Shown here piece after piece: positions 54,457-64,000 of a DNA stretch of 64,000 bases. The stretch is taken from contig SSBO01000003.1 in NCBI GenBank assembly GCA_005281725.1, positions 6,076,495 to 6,140,494 of the forward strand, given 5' to 3'. The number at the start of each line of letters is the position of its first letter. The stretch's first letter is position 1. Source of the stretch: Wuchereria bancrofti (lineage: Eukaryota; Nematoda; Chromadorea; Rhabditida; Onchocercidae). Both the position numbers and the translations under genes were made by a program. The notes under the pieces are model-generated. The model did not search any database. It saw only the letters and a list, made by a program, of their open reading frames with translations, and was not told the origin of the DNA.

Positions 54457-54961
54457 TTTAATAGATCGATCCAAAAATGCTCGATTGAAATTGTTTACTG
54501 GAAAAAATTTTAGAAGATTATTTCTGAATCGAATGACATCGTATAAAACCTTGTTTTCTTCTTTTAACCAATGAAGGCGCAACAATTATGAGAAAAGTAC
54601 CTTCTGTTTCATTGATTAGAAAGAAATGGCTTTGAAAATGCAATTTTCTCTATTGACTTAGATAACCTTTAATTCCAAAGGGGCTTGCGAGAGATAAGAA
54701 ATTGAAGTCCAAATTTAACTCAACTTTTGGACTCGTTCAAGAATTCAAATTCATTTAAACAATTTGAACTTCGAAGGAGTGGTTCTGTCTCGATTTACTG
54801 CGCTGAAATTGTGGCTAGTCGTTTTAGATTCCGAAAAATGGTTCAATTAAGACTTTGTTGCTCAAGTTTCATACTGATTTTCTTTTCCAGTAAATTTTAA
54901 CGAAACCAGGGAATTTTGTTCAGAAGTAAGGAATTTCAAATACATCACAAAGTCATTCAAA
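54457..54961. other. Short intercistronic region, PTR gene to phosphatase gene
   Basis: About 500 bp between two plus-strand genes. Candidate acceptors TTTTCCAG (54892) and TTTGTTCAG (near 54930) precede the proposed phosphatase ATG, compatible with trans-splicing of a downstream operon member. Confidence 0.4.
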
Positions 54962-57375
54962 ATGTCAAATGGTAATAGAATCATCAAGTCTGTTAATCCA
55001 GCACACGTAGCTTTCCTGAAGAAACACATCACTTATATTTCTAATAAGTTTCAGAATTTGTTTGTTTGAAAACTATATAGTCAGTTTTTTTTTTGGACAT
55101 ATTACCAAATTATTATATTTAGGAAATGTAACTGAGTGTTTATTTATTTGTCAAATAATGAGAAAAAAGTCTTTGAATATTTCGTTTCCCGTGAATTCAT
55201 CCCGTGAAGATTATCTTCCATAGATGAAGTTTAAATCTAAACATATATTATCGCTCAGCTCAAATATTTTCACTGTGTTAGATAAAATTTTGTATATATA
55301 TATATATATAAACAAGCCTAATTAATTTCTTTGCCTTTACTTTTACCTTTACCTTTTACCAATCGATTATACCGTGCACGAGTTGCTACCTATTTTGAGC
55401 GAAGCAAAGAAATTATTTCTGTCAGAACCAACTCTACTAGATGTTGAAGTGCCGTGTGTTGTGATTGGTGATATCCATGGCCAAGTATGTCAGTTATTCC
55501 GCTTGTCTTATCATTAAGTCCATAATAAATGAGTATTACTTAATTAGTAATTGAGAAAAATAATACAATGAAGGATAAATGGACTTAAAAGATGTTAGAA
55601 AGAGGAAACAGATTATAGGTGAGAAATAACGCTGGCTTTCGTTCTCTATTGCATTCTTTCTTTTCGTATGATCCAACTTTTTCAGTTAAATGAGAGGTTG
55701 TTTTAGTATGAAGATTTGCATCGAATATTTTCTGTTCTTGGAGCAGGTCGCAAAAGTGGAGCCGTGAAACGACGTTTTGTATTTCTTGGTGATTACGTCG
55801 ATCGTGGTATGAACTCATTAGAAACAATTTGTTGCCTTCTGGCGCACAAATTGATGTTCCCGAAGATGGTAAATGATTAATAACTTTACGCTACCTGTAG
55901 TAGAGGAAATTGAATTTTTTTTAATTAAGATAATAGAGACAGTTCCAGTTCAACATGTTACGTGGGAATCATGAATCATCGGACATTAATCAAACATATG
56001 GCTTCCAACTGGAGCTTGAAAGCAGATTTCCAACAAATAATGAAGGGTTTACGTTATGGAATGCCTTTAATGAACTATTCGCTTGCTTACCACTTGCAGC
56101 TATAATTCACAATAAAATACTTTGCATTCACGGCGGTATCGGACCGGAACTGAAATGTTTGAATGACATTAGAAAGGTTAGCTGAATTGCATCTGAATTG
56201 CAATGTAATCTGACGTTTCAACAGATTATCATGCGAGTTCATTTATTTAATAGTGACTGAACGATGAATCATATATTCAGGTTCAATCTCTCCTGAAATT
56301 CCAGATCAAACGTCCAATTCTTGATCCAACGGAATTACCGCTGGCATGTAGTCTTTTATGGTCTGATCCTATGCTTGATTTGAAAGGTTTCATTAAAAAT
56401 TCAATTCGCGGAGCTGGTTATTTCTTTGGTGAAGATACCGTAATTGCTTGTTGTGAGCAGCTAAATATCGACCTGATTGTCCGAGCACATCAGGTATCCT
56501 TCCGCTTGCATTTGCGCCTATTACATACATATCATTGCGCTGAATTCGGTAGATTGCCGTCTCTCATCTCAACTTATATTTTCTTTTTTTTTTAATAGAT
56601 TTGAAGTTTATTTCAATTATTTCAATGAAAGTTTATTTCAGTTTATTTCAATGGAATCTTATAAATTAGTTTCTTGTTTTCCTACTGTTTTAAAAATCAA
56701 ACGAGCAGAAATTGAAACAAAAAGTTGATTGAATAAATTATTTTTACACTTTAACTTTAAAATGAATTGCGCATGTTTTCAGATGATAATGAATGGTTAC
56801 GGTTTCTTTTGCAAAAGACGATTAGTTTCGGTCTTTTCAGCACCACGTTATCTCTTATCAAAGGTACACTTCATAAATAGTTTGTTAAATTTGAAATTTA
56901 CATAGCCAATTGCTTATTATCTGAGTTGTGCCACATTTTCTTCCTTTTTGAGTTTTAAATAGAATTTTGGAACTAATTCAGTATTTAAATTGCCAGAATA
57001 ATAAGTGTGCTATATTGCAAGTGGAGAAAGATTTAAGAGTTGGCTTCATATTGCTTTGCCCGGTAACGCCTGAAACACAAGGCAAGTATCTTTCTACAAC
57101 GTAGGATTACGTAGCAACGTCAAAAGCTTTGTTGGTGCGATGGAAGTTTTTATTTGTACTGACGCTATTAATTGTACTGACTGATAGATAATGAGTGGTT
57201 TTTAGATAATTTATTAATAAATAACTTATCTACGTTCTTAGGACAAGATCATTTCCGGAATTTTTTCACGAAAAACAATGACAATTCATCATTCGCTTCG
57301 CGGAAAGCTGCAGCAGAAGGTTTTATGTGCGAAACTATTGATAGTTTCCGCGGAAGCATAAAGGCTATTACGTGA
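54962..57375 (+). CDS. Divergent PP1-like Ser/Thr protein phosphatase
   Basis: Metal-dependent phosphoprotein phosphatase of the PPP family. Exons: 54962-55006 (tentative), 55383-55484, 55707-55868, 55949-56176, 56305-56493, 56783-56863, 56997-57081, 57242-57375; 341 aa, near PP1 size. All metal/catalytic signatures are present: GDIHGQ (end of exon 2), GDYVDRG (exon 3), LRGNHES (exon 4, with Ser where PP1 has Cys), [10 protein letters not shown] (exon 4), SLLWSDP (exon 5), VRAHQ (end of exon 5). After SAP the usual NYCGEFDN loop of PP1 is replaced by RYLLSKNN, so inhibitor and metal-loop behaviour may differ. The start is weak: exon 2 is open upstream through DYTVHELL but has no AG there; I used CACGAG 55382 and a preceding [15 protein letters not shown] exon. 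Intron 7 starts AG|GCAAGT, with a GT 4 nt further giving a shorter tail. Many nematode PP1-like genes are germline-expressed; that is not shown here. Confidence 0.87.
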
Positions 57376-59047
57376 AATACTTTGTGTTTTACTTAATCTT
57401 ATGCATAAAAATTGTAGTCCCCTTGAATTTGAGGCCAAAATTATCAGTGAAATTTGAATATCTTATCTCGTGATGTCTTATATTTACAAACTTTTTACAC
57501 ATTTCTGACTTATGCCAATTAATTAAAATATCTAACTGCCATGCTCACCGCAATGATTTCACACTTTCCATCTTGCGGAGCAATCAAAATGCACTTTCAT
57601 AGACATATCAAAATTGTGAGAGGCAGTGATCCGAATGATTCGTCCAATATTGGACAAAGGGAGAAAATATGAAAACCAGTTTTTAATTTGGCTCAGTCCA
57701 ACAGTTTTAGCAGGACTAATAATGGGAGGTAAACGAAAAGTTACAGGTAGAATATGGGAAGAGTTATGGATTTTTTCTTTCCTTCTCGTCAATTTATTTA
57801 ATCCTTATTAATTTTTGAGTTACCAAATTCCATATCTGCAGTTAATTCATCCTGAAATTCATTTCAAATTTATGGCGTACTTAATTACTTACTGACTAAA
57901 GCTTAATATTAGAGGAATTACTCTACTAAAATGCTTTAATTGGTGCTACAATTTTGTTGTAAATTTTATACTTTTCTTTTAATGCTTCCAAACTCTTCTT
58001 TTGAACTTACTATCTTTTTTATACCCAATGCAATTGAAGTAAGAATAAAAAATGATGTTAAAATTAGGGTTTTACCCAATTTTTTGCTCTTTGATTTTCC
58101 TAAAGTTGATCAAGTACAACTGGCCAAGGCTCATTTAAAAAGATGAGTCTTCTGTCAAATCAATAATATTTCTCACTTCTTCATTGCTTTCTGTTATTAT
58201 TTCTGGAAAGTTTTCTTATGGAAGTCATATTTTCTAAACTAACTTGAATATTTACTTAATAATGGAAAATAAATTGTTCTGTTTCAACAAAAACTGTAGC
58301 AAGAAAATTGAAACATGTAATATTAATAATTATGCTGCTTAAAGTGGCTTTTAATTTTTGATTTAGATACTCAAAATGAATACTAGTGATAGATTTTTGT
58401 AGTGAAACTCTAGTGCTTCCTTGATTGAATATTGTAATTTTTATTTCTTTCAATTTTATTTTTCTAATATTTTTAGCTCAATTTCTCCTTCAACTTTTTT
58501 TTGACAATTTTTTTATCGTTGAAAAGAAGCACAAATCCATTTTTCAACTTTCAAAGTGCCGTCAATCTGTTTTGATAGTAATTCAAGATGAGTGACGAAA
58601 ATTTTAGTGTCATAGTTAATAGGTGATAAGCAAAAGAAATTCTTTAAAATAGCAAAATTTCTGCTCATTATTTGACAGTTGCATTACTTTTTACAAGCCT
58701 AATAGTGCACTGCATTGCATGCACCCTGCATTGAATTCAATTTTGAGCGATATAATTTAAAAGAAATGACTACAATTAGAAGGTTATTTGGAAATTACAG
58801 TGCTGATTTCGGGTCAGTATTGCCTGCTATATATTTTATGGATTTCACTTCCGGAAAACTGCTACAATTTTCTTCCTTGTACGTAATAAGAGGAAGTTTT
58901 TAGCATTTAAATCATTACTGTAATTACCTGCACTGCATTTATTGGTTGGAAATTCTCACTAGCACTGCGTTGTATTCATATTCAGTAGTTTTGTAAAAGC
59001 GAGAAGAAATTGATAAGTGTCTAAGGGTTAAAGATTATTTCACAAGG
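57376..59047. other. Intergenic between phosphatase and Ly6-like genes
   Basis: AT-rich with no recognisable exon. Overlapping frames near 57560-57811 on both strands show no family resemblance. Nothing else seen. Confidence 0.55.
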
Positions 59048-61334
59048 ATGAAGGAATGCTTGACGATGATCATTTGGTTGATAACATCTATGACACAAAC
59101 AGCTGTCAGTGTCAAGTGTGCAGAATGCGATTTTCTGGCTCACACACCCATTTCTGGCATCAGAACTTGCCCGGAAAATTGTTATGGCGATGTTTGCTTT
59201 ATTGGTAATCTATTTCTATGAACAAATATTTTAGTTCTCATTCTTTCCAGTTTTTAAAATTTAATTTTGAATTATGCTCGAAATTTAGAATTCTTTAGTT
59301 CTCCCACTCAATTGTTTCACAAGTTTACAGTTTCTTGTGTCTATTTCAGTAGTCAACAATTACTATAACGAAACTCTGGTATCGGGATGTGTGAATGTTG
59401 ATATGGAAACGCGAACATTTTTCCGTGATCATGCTTATTGTTATAAGAGAAAATGGTACACGGTCTGTGGATGCACCACCTCTGATCGGTGCAACAGTCC
59501 ACAGGCACCATTTTCTATGTTTACTTTTGTTACTTCACCTTTTTTCGAAGACTGTCAATTTATGCCAAAGCAGGGTTTGTTTCCTGTCTACTTAGATAAT
59601 CAAGTCAGTCATCATCAAATCTATTCTGTCCTTTTATTTACGGTATGATTTTTTCGAAATGTGAGATTGCTGGCTAAAAATGTCACTCGTTCATTTTAAT
59701 CATATGATGGCCGAACGATCAAATGATTGAGCTGTCAGATAGTGATTGTCAATTGTCTGACTACTGCATCAAATTGAAACTTTTATGAATATTTACTTTA
59801 ACAGTGCAATAACCAAACAATTAGCTATCAAATTTTATACGCTGCATTTCCGGAGCTGTTGAACACTCCCATCACTTTTCAGAACTTTAGTTGCAGTTTC
59901 CACTAACAAAAATTGACTCACCTCCCTCATTTCCTTTTATATTTAAATCATATTTCAGCAAATTAAGGCTTTCTAAAATTACTCGCATTTCAGCAGATAG
60001 GGACTGTAATCCATTTCAATTTAATATTACTTTGAAAGAAGATAAATCTGAAACGGAATTGCTACTCAAAGAACAAACTGAAAAAGGTGAAGGAAGTAAC
60101 ATGTAAGTTTCTTGTTTTGAAATTCATACAAAATTCCGTATTCATAATCTTAACTCATCTTTTCATACTTACAATTCCTCATGCAGTTTTTTCATGGACA
60201 CTTTGCCAATCAGATGCTTGAAATGTATACATTACTTGGCTTCTGCTTACTACTTGGTTTCTTCTTAAGGCGTAGCATTTCCTGCAATGAGCCTTATGTG
60301 TAGTTATCGCTGAACATAGCTCAGAGTAATCTTCAACCTTAAATCTACAATTCTATAGAAAACACGTGTAACACAGGTATACGATGACTTCGATTCCAGC
60401 ATCGAAATGACAACAGAAAATGCACGGATCGGCGATCCGCTATCTGTGATGACAACACCTTACCCAATGGTCAGTAGCTCTACAATAATTGGTATTGAAT
60501 CGGTCAGTGATAAAAGTCACAGCGGTATGTTTTGAAGCATATTATAGTGTTTGTTTTGACACTTTCTCTTAAGTTTAGATAAATAGAATCCAGATGGTTG
60601 GATAAGCACCACAAAAAAGAGTTAACTTTTGATAAGAATCTTTAGAAGTGCTATTTTGGTGCAAATAAATGCTAATAGTAATGTAATGATAAATTTGAGC
60701 CTAATTTCATGATATCATCAGAAGTAAAATTTCAAACTGCAAGCATCTTACGTATGTATCTTCATGCATTTCAGAATTACATAATAAATTCAAAATGTCA
60801 TCATGTCAGTTTCAATGTTATTCATTGTTCGATTTCATAGTAATTTCTTAGTAATTAATAAACAAAATTAGTAAACAAATAACTAAGTTAAAGACATAAT
60901 GAGTGTACAAATTTAATTTCCAGTTAAAAGGACATAAAGGTAACTAAAAACCCGACTAACAAATAACTAAAAATCCTTATTTGAATTGAACTGCTTTTGT
61001 CCTGTTGAACTTTTCATCTTGTCATTTGTTTGATATCTAGTTTTTATGAACACTTTTTTTAGATAATAGAAATGAAACAATTGGTGAATTTGTCGATGAA
61101 GTGATGCGTAGCTTACTTCCCAACACGGATCTTCAGCATTTCATGGATCCGGAATTCAATCAAATTAAGGGTAGGGAACTATTTTTCAGGATGCTCAGCA
61201 GTTACTTTTCATTCCTGTTTTGTAATTTAGGTCCGGAATTCCAAAAAGACATCACTTCATGTGATGTCTTTTTTCCTTTTTTAATACTTAAACTTTTTAG
61301 GGAAAGCATACAAAAAAATAAACATAAGATATGA
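59048..61334 (+). CDS. Cysteine-rich Ly6-like secreted/membrane protein, 3' structure unresolved
   Basis: Exons 1-3 are sound: 59048-59204, 59350-59574, 59994-60106. A signal peptide (CLTMIIWLITSMTQTAVS) precedes a cysteine-rich domain: CAECDF, CPENCYGDVC, SGCVN, AYCYKRKW, and CGCTTSDRCN, whose end resembles Ly6/three-finger domains. A second Cys pair follows (EDCQF, DRDCNPF) with one NIT glycosylation site. Exon 3 reads to ATG TAA (60101-60106), and the same bases form a good donor AT|GTAAGT. Downstream, exon-like blocks join in phase: 60187-60297 (one hydrophobic helix, MYTLLGFCLLLGFFLRR), 60359-60524 (acidic, Ser/Thr-rich), 61063-61170, 61231-61334. However, the helix exon needs phase 0 entry and exon 3 gives phase 2. 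Either the gene stops at 60106, or one base is missing in the T-run at 60187, or a different donor is used. I do not assign a function; a receptor-like type I protein is possible. Confidence 0.55.
61243..61273 (+). repeat. Perfect 13-bp hairpin, 5-nt loop
   Basis: AAAAAGACATCAC, loop TTCAT, GTGATGTCTTTTT, inside the proposed last exon of the Ly6-like gene. It may be a folded RNA element or a sign that this stretch is 3' UTR rather than coding. Confidence 0.75.
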
Positions 61335-62929
61335 TGGTAATAGCTGTAGTCGTCAATATGGAATATCCAGGATCGCCATTTTATTGATTTTTTCTTTGCT
61401 TCCTTGCTTTTATCAATTACCTAAAGTGAATTTAAAAAAAAATTAATATTTTATCTCAAGTAAATAATATGACAGGTTTTGTGTTTTATTTTCAAGACTT
61501 GAAAAGTTATTTATCTCCCTTAGAAACATGAACAATTTGAATCATTCTATTAGCAATTTATTCGGTAAATTTCAAATTCCAATGTCTGAAATATTTCTGT
61601 GAAATCTATTTATCTTAAGTTTCGCTAATATTTAAAGTTTTTGTTTTGCTGTTCCTTTCTGAAAGCAATCAAACAAGTAAAAGGGCTAAATTAAATAATT
61701 CATTAGATTTAAAACCAGTTCCTTCTTTACAGGCGTAAATTTCAAGTAAATTTGTTTGTTCGGTTCAATTTCATTTCATTTACTGCTATGCTCTTCTCTA
61801 TTCTGCTAATTCCATCTGTTATTATATTCGTTGAAGAGGAAAATTGCCATTGATGCGGTATGACTCACTCCAGTTTATCCAGTGGAATAGATTTTTGTTT
61901 CCTTAACAAAATCATCTCTCTTCTCTTCTAATTATCTGAGGAGTCATTTAGCTCAAATCGTTCGATCTTTACACATTCGTCTCATTCACCATCCAAATTC
62001 AAAAAATATTCCGTACACTTTTCACTTCAAAAGAACTGTGGAAGTGAAGAAGGAAAGAGATACGATGTGACGGAGAAATTTAATATTTTCTTTATTTAAA
62101 AACCATTAAATTAGTAACATTTTTAAGTTCATTGTCATACATTACAATGGTTATGTACAAAGCTGAAAAGAGATTTGCTCCTTTCTTCCTATTTCACACA
62201 GAATTTGAACTTTTCTCTCTGTGGAATAGAAAAAGAATTACTAGACCTTTCAATTTCAAATTAGAACTTTCAATAGTTAGTTATTGAAAAGAATGCAAAA
62301 AGAAAATTATTCCTATATGAAAGACTATAGATGCATTAGCTATCAATTACTGAGAAAAAAAAAAAAAAAAAAAAACGAAATAGTGAAATCCAATGGGTTT
62401 GCATTCTGTGCTCAGAGTTTACAGTAATGTTGATCTTAACTTGATTGATAATATGATAAACAATAAACAAGTGCATGCATTATCGATTGATATCTACAGG
62501 CAACAGCACAGCCTTTTTCGATCATTTCTCGAAAAAAGATCGAAAATTTCTATCAGTGGTGCCAGAACTATTCTCTTTTCAAATCTCTCTCTTTTCAAAC
62601 CACCACATGAACACTCTCTTTTCTACGAGAACTGGTTAAATCAGAATTTTTCGTCAGCAAATGGCAATTAGCTTCAACAAAAAGTGGGATAATAAAAATA
62701 TTGGATGAAAAATTGGGAGAAATTTTTCAAACTTCAAAAGTATGCAATGCTAAAATACGGACTGCAGACCGAACACTGTTTTCTATGAGAACTGGTTAAA
62801 TCAGAATTTCCTTTGTCATTTGGAAGTGCTAATAGCATTCAAAACTAATGAATGAATGCTGTTTAGATGAACAAACTCGTCGTTCCCTCTTTTTTAACAA
62901 CTAAATCTATTAAATGATGAGATTTGAAC
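61335..62929. other. Intergenic, 3' flanks of two convergent genes
   Basis: It includes a 21-nt poly(A) run (62355-62375) and two copies of a 30-bp sequence near 62620 and 62780. An open frame at 62393-62671 starts just after the A-run; no family recognised, probably chance. Confidence 0.5.
62620..62809. repeat. About 30-bp direct repeat
   Basis: TTTCTA(C/T)GAGAACTGG followed by TTAAATCAGAATTT occurs at about 62620-62649 and 62780-62809, each preceded by GAACACT. Origin unknown. Confidence 0.8.
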
Positions 62930-63938
62930 TTATCCAAAATTCGGTGCAAAATTCATAAGTGATAAATTACTATTATTATCATTCTGCATAGCATATCCGA
63001 TATTCTTATACATATCGTCCATTTTCCTATCCTTTTGATCCTGTTTCACGAATATTCTCGTATCTAGTATTGGCGTCCGGTACCAGGTATTCGTTTCGGT
63101 GACTGTTAATGGTCTAGTGTCAATTGAATCAATTCGCTTCTTGATGCCAAGTTTTGTCCTAATTATCCTGTAATTATCCTGATTATCTTAAAAATGGAAA
63201 GTGAATAGTTCTGTTTGGAATATTAATTTCCAATTTGATTACCGAATGGAAACTTGACAATCTTGGAAGTTTTAAAAGCTAAGAATTTGGTGCGAAAGTA
63301 TTTATGGCGAATCATGTGGTTTAGCTTTCCTTATCATCGTCCTTTTCCTTTAGATTAAATAATCAATACTTTCAATCCTGCTTGCCTGCTAATCGAAGAA
63401 ATACTTGGAACATTGAATGCACTGCAAACGCCATCACTGATAAGCCGACTACGAATCTCCCACGAATACATCGATGGTCGGCAATGTTTGTAAATCGCGA
63501 TTGCTGTCACCACCTTTTTTGATTTTATTATTTTCGAGCATAGCGGAATACTTTTCATTTTAAGCTTATCATCTTGTCTATCGCAATCAGCAAATGAAAT
63601 AGTTTACAGGAAAAGTGAAATTTATAACGAAAAAAAAGTTTGCTGCGGCACGATGGATCATATTTTGCAATGATTTAAATTAAATTAGCAATAGAACAAC
63701 TTTGGAAGGTTTGAAAGTGTTCCTTTACATTCCTTTGCTTTTTTTGCTATAATAAGGGATCACTGCATAACTCATTGCATACTTATTAATCAACATAAAA
63801 GTTGTTGGTTAAAATGACGATATAAATTTTTATATCGGTTTAAATTCGAATTTTTAAAATAATAAGACCTGGGGAAGCGATTTCTTAGGTTTTGAACCGC
63901 CAATTTTGCCAGGTCGGATTGAGCCCGTATCGCGATAT
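62930..63938 (-). CDS. pax-1: Pax1/9-class paired-domain gene, 3' part (N-terminus outside window)
   Basis: Transcription factor with a bipartite paired DNA-binding domain. Exons visible: 63938-63869, 63513-63386, 63167-62930; phases agree (1 in, 0, 2). The first gives the end of the PAI half and linker: [18 protein letters not shown]. The second gives the RED half: [34 protein letters not shown]. The third completes R-IIRTKLG and runs about 70 aa to TAA 62930-62932. SSISR and the NVP context favour Pax1/9 (C. elegans pax-1, pox meso) over Pax2/5/8 or Pax6, which read SSINR. There is no homeodomain or obvious octapeptide after the paired domain. The exon 2 acceptor (AAAAAAG 63514) is unlike the usual TTTCAG; the intron after it begins GC (CAG|GCAAGC). 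Earlier exons must lie beyond 64000. Confidence 0.88.
63158..63188. repeat. 11-bp repeats at the pax last-exon acceptor
   Basis: On the gene strand, successive units AATCAGGAT, AATTACAGGAT and AATTAGGAC offer three AG acceptors within about 20 nt. The reading frame requires the middle one (AG 63169-63168). Confidence 0.75.
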
Positions 63939-64000
63939 CTATGCAAAACAATTATTTTAAGATTTAGTAAAAAAGAAAACTACCGAAACAAAAAAAATTG
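63939..64000. other. Intron of the pax gene at the window edge
   Basis: AT-rich sequence upstream (minus strand) of the acceptor TTTTGCATAG. It contains no further paired-domain coding sequence. Confidence 0.6.

Noticed and set aside
55284..55310. TA dinucleotide run
   Set aside because: Simple microsatellite, common in AT-rich nematode DNA; no further structure.
62393..62671. 92-aa frame after the poly(A) run
   Set aside because: No family resemblance; its start directly after an A-run and the repeated 30-mer inside it argue for non-coding sequence, though a decayed element is possible.

Overview
The window is AT-rich nuclear DNA from a nematode. Introns mostly end in T-rich TTTCAG or TTTTAG, genes lie close together on both strands, and protein sequences resemble Caenorhabditis families while diverging from them. 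A filarial or other spirurid (clade III) worm is my best guess, but that is inference. I saw no prokaryotic or viral segment. I assembled the gene models by hand from splice signals, reading phase and remembered family conservation. The summed coding length of snrp-200 (42 exons), vha-4, the type II membrane gene and csa-1 divides exactly by three, which supports the joins.

Layout, left to right: a neurogenin-type bHLH gene on the minus strand (2614-3680); a 42-exon gene for the spliceosomal helicase Brr2/SNRNP200, minus strand (6498-21844); divergent from it, the V-ATPase V0 c'' proteolipid gene vha-4 (23069-25357, plus); a small orphan type II membrane protein with a Ser/Thr-rich ectodomain (28677-29855, plus); a CSA/ERCC8 WD-repeat gene (30839-34177, minus); a lysosomal serine carboxypeptidase (36756-40410, minus); a 5.9 kb stretch with no recognised gene; an 18-exon Patched-related gene (46271-54456, plus), followed about 0.5 kb downstream by a divergent PP1-like phosphatase (about 54962-57375, plus); a cysteine-rich Ly6-like secreted or membrane gene with an unresolved 3' part (59048 to about 61334, plus); and the C-terminal half of a Pax1/9-class paired-domain gene (62930-63938, minus) whose N-terminus lies beyond the window.

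The genes are unrelated housekeeping, developmental and surface functions, not one pathway. The most notable signal concerns gene structure. First, six introns on homology- and phase-supported junctions begin with GC instead of GT (about 6% of roughly 95 introns). Second, short tandem or near-tandem duplications repeatedly straddle splice junctions, giving duplicate acceptors (snrp-200 exon 41, pax last exon) or duplicate donors or exon ends (snrp-200 exon 34, Patched-related exons 9 and 17). I found no new multi-gene system. These splice-site features are the part most worth a second look.
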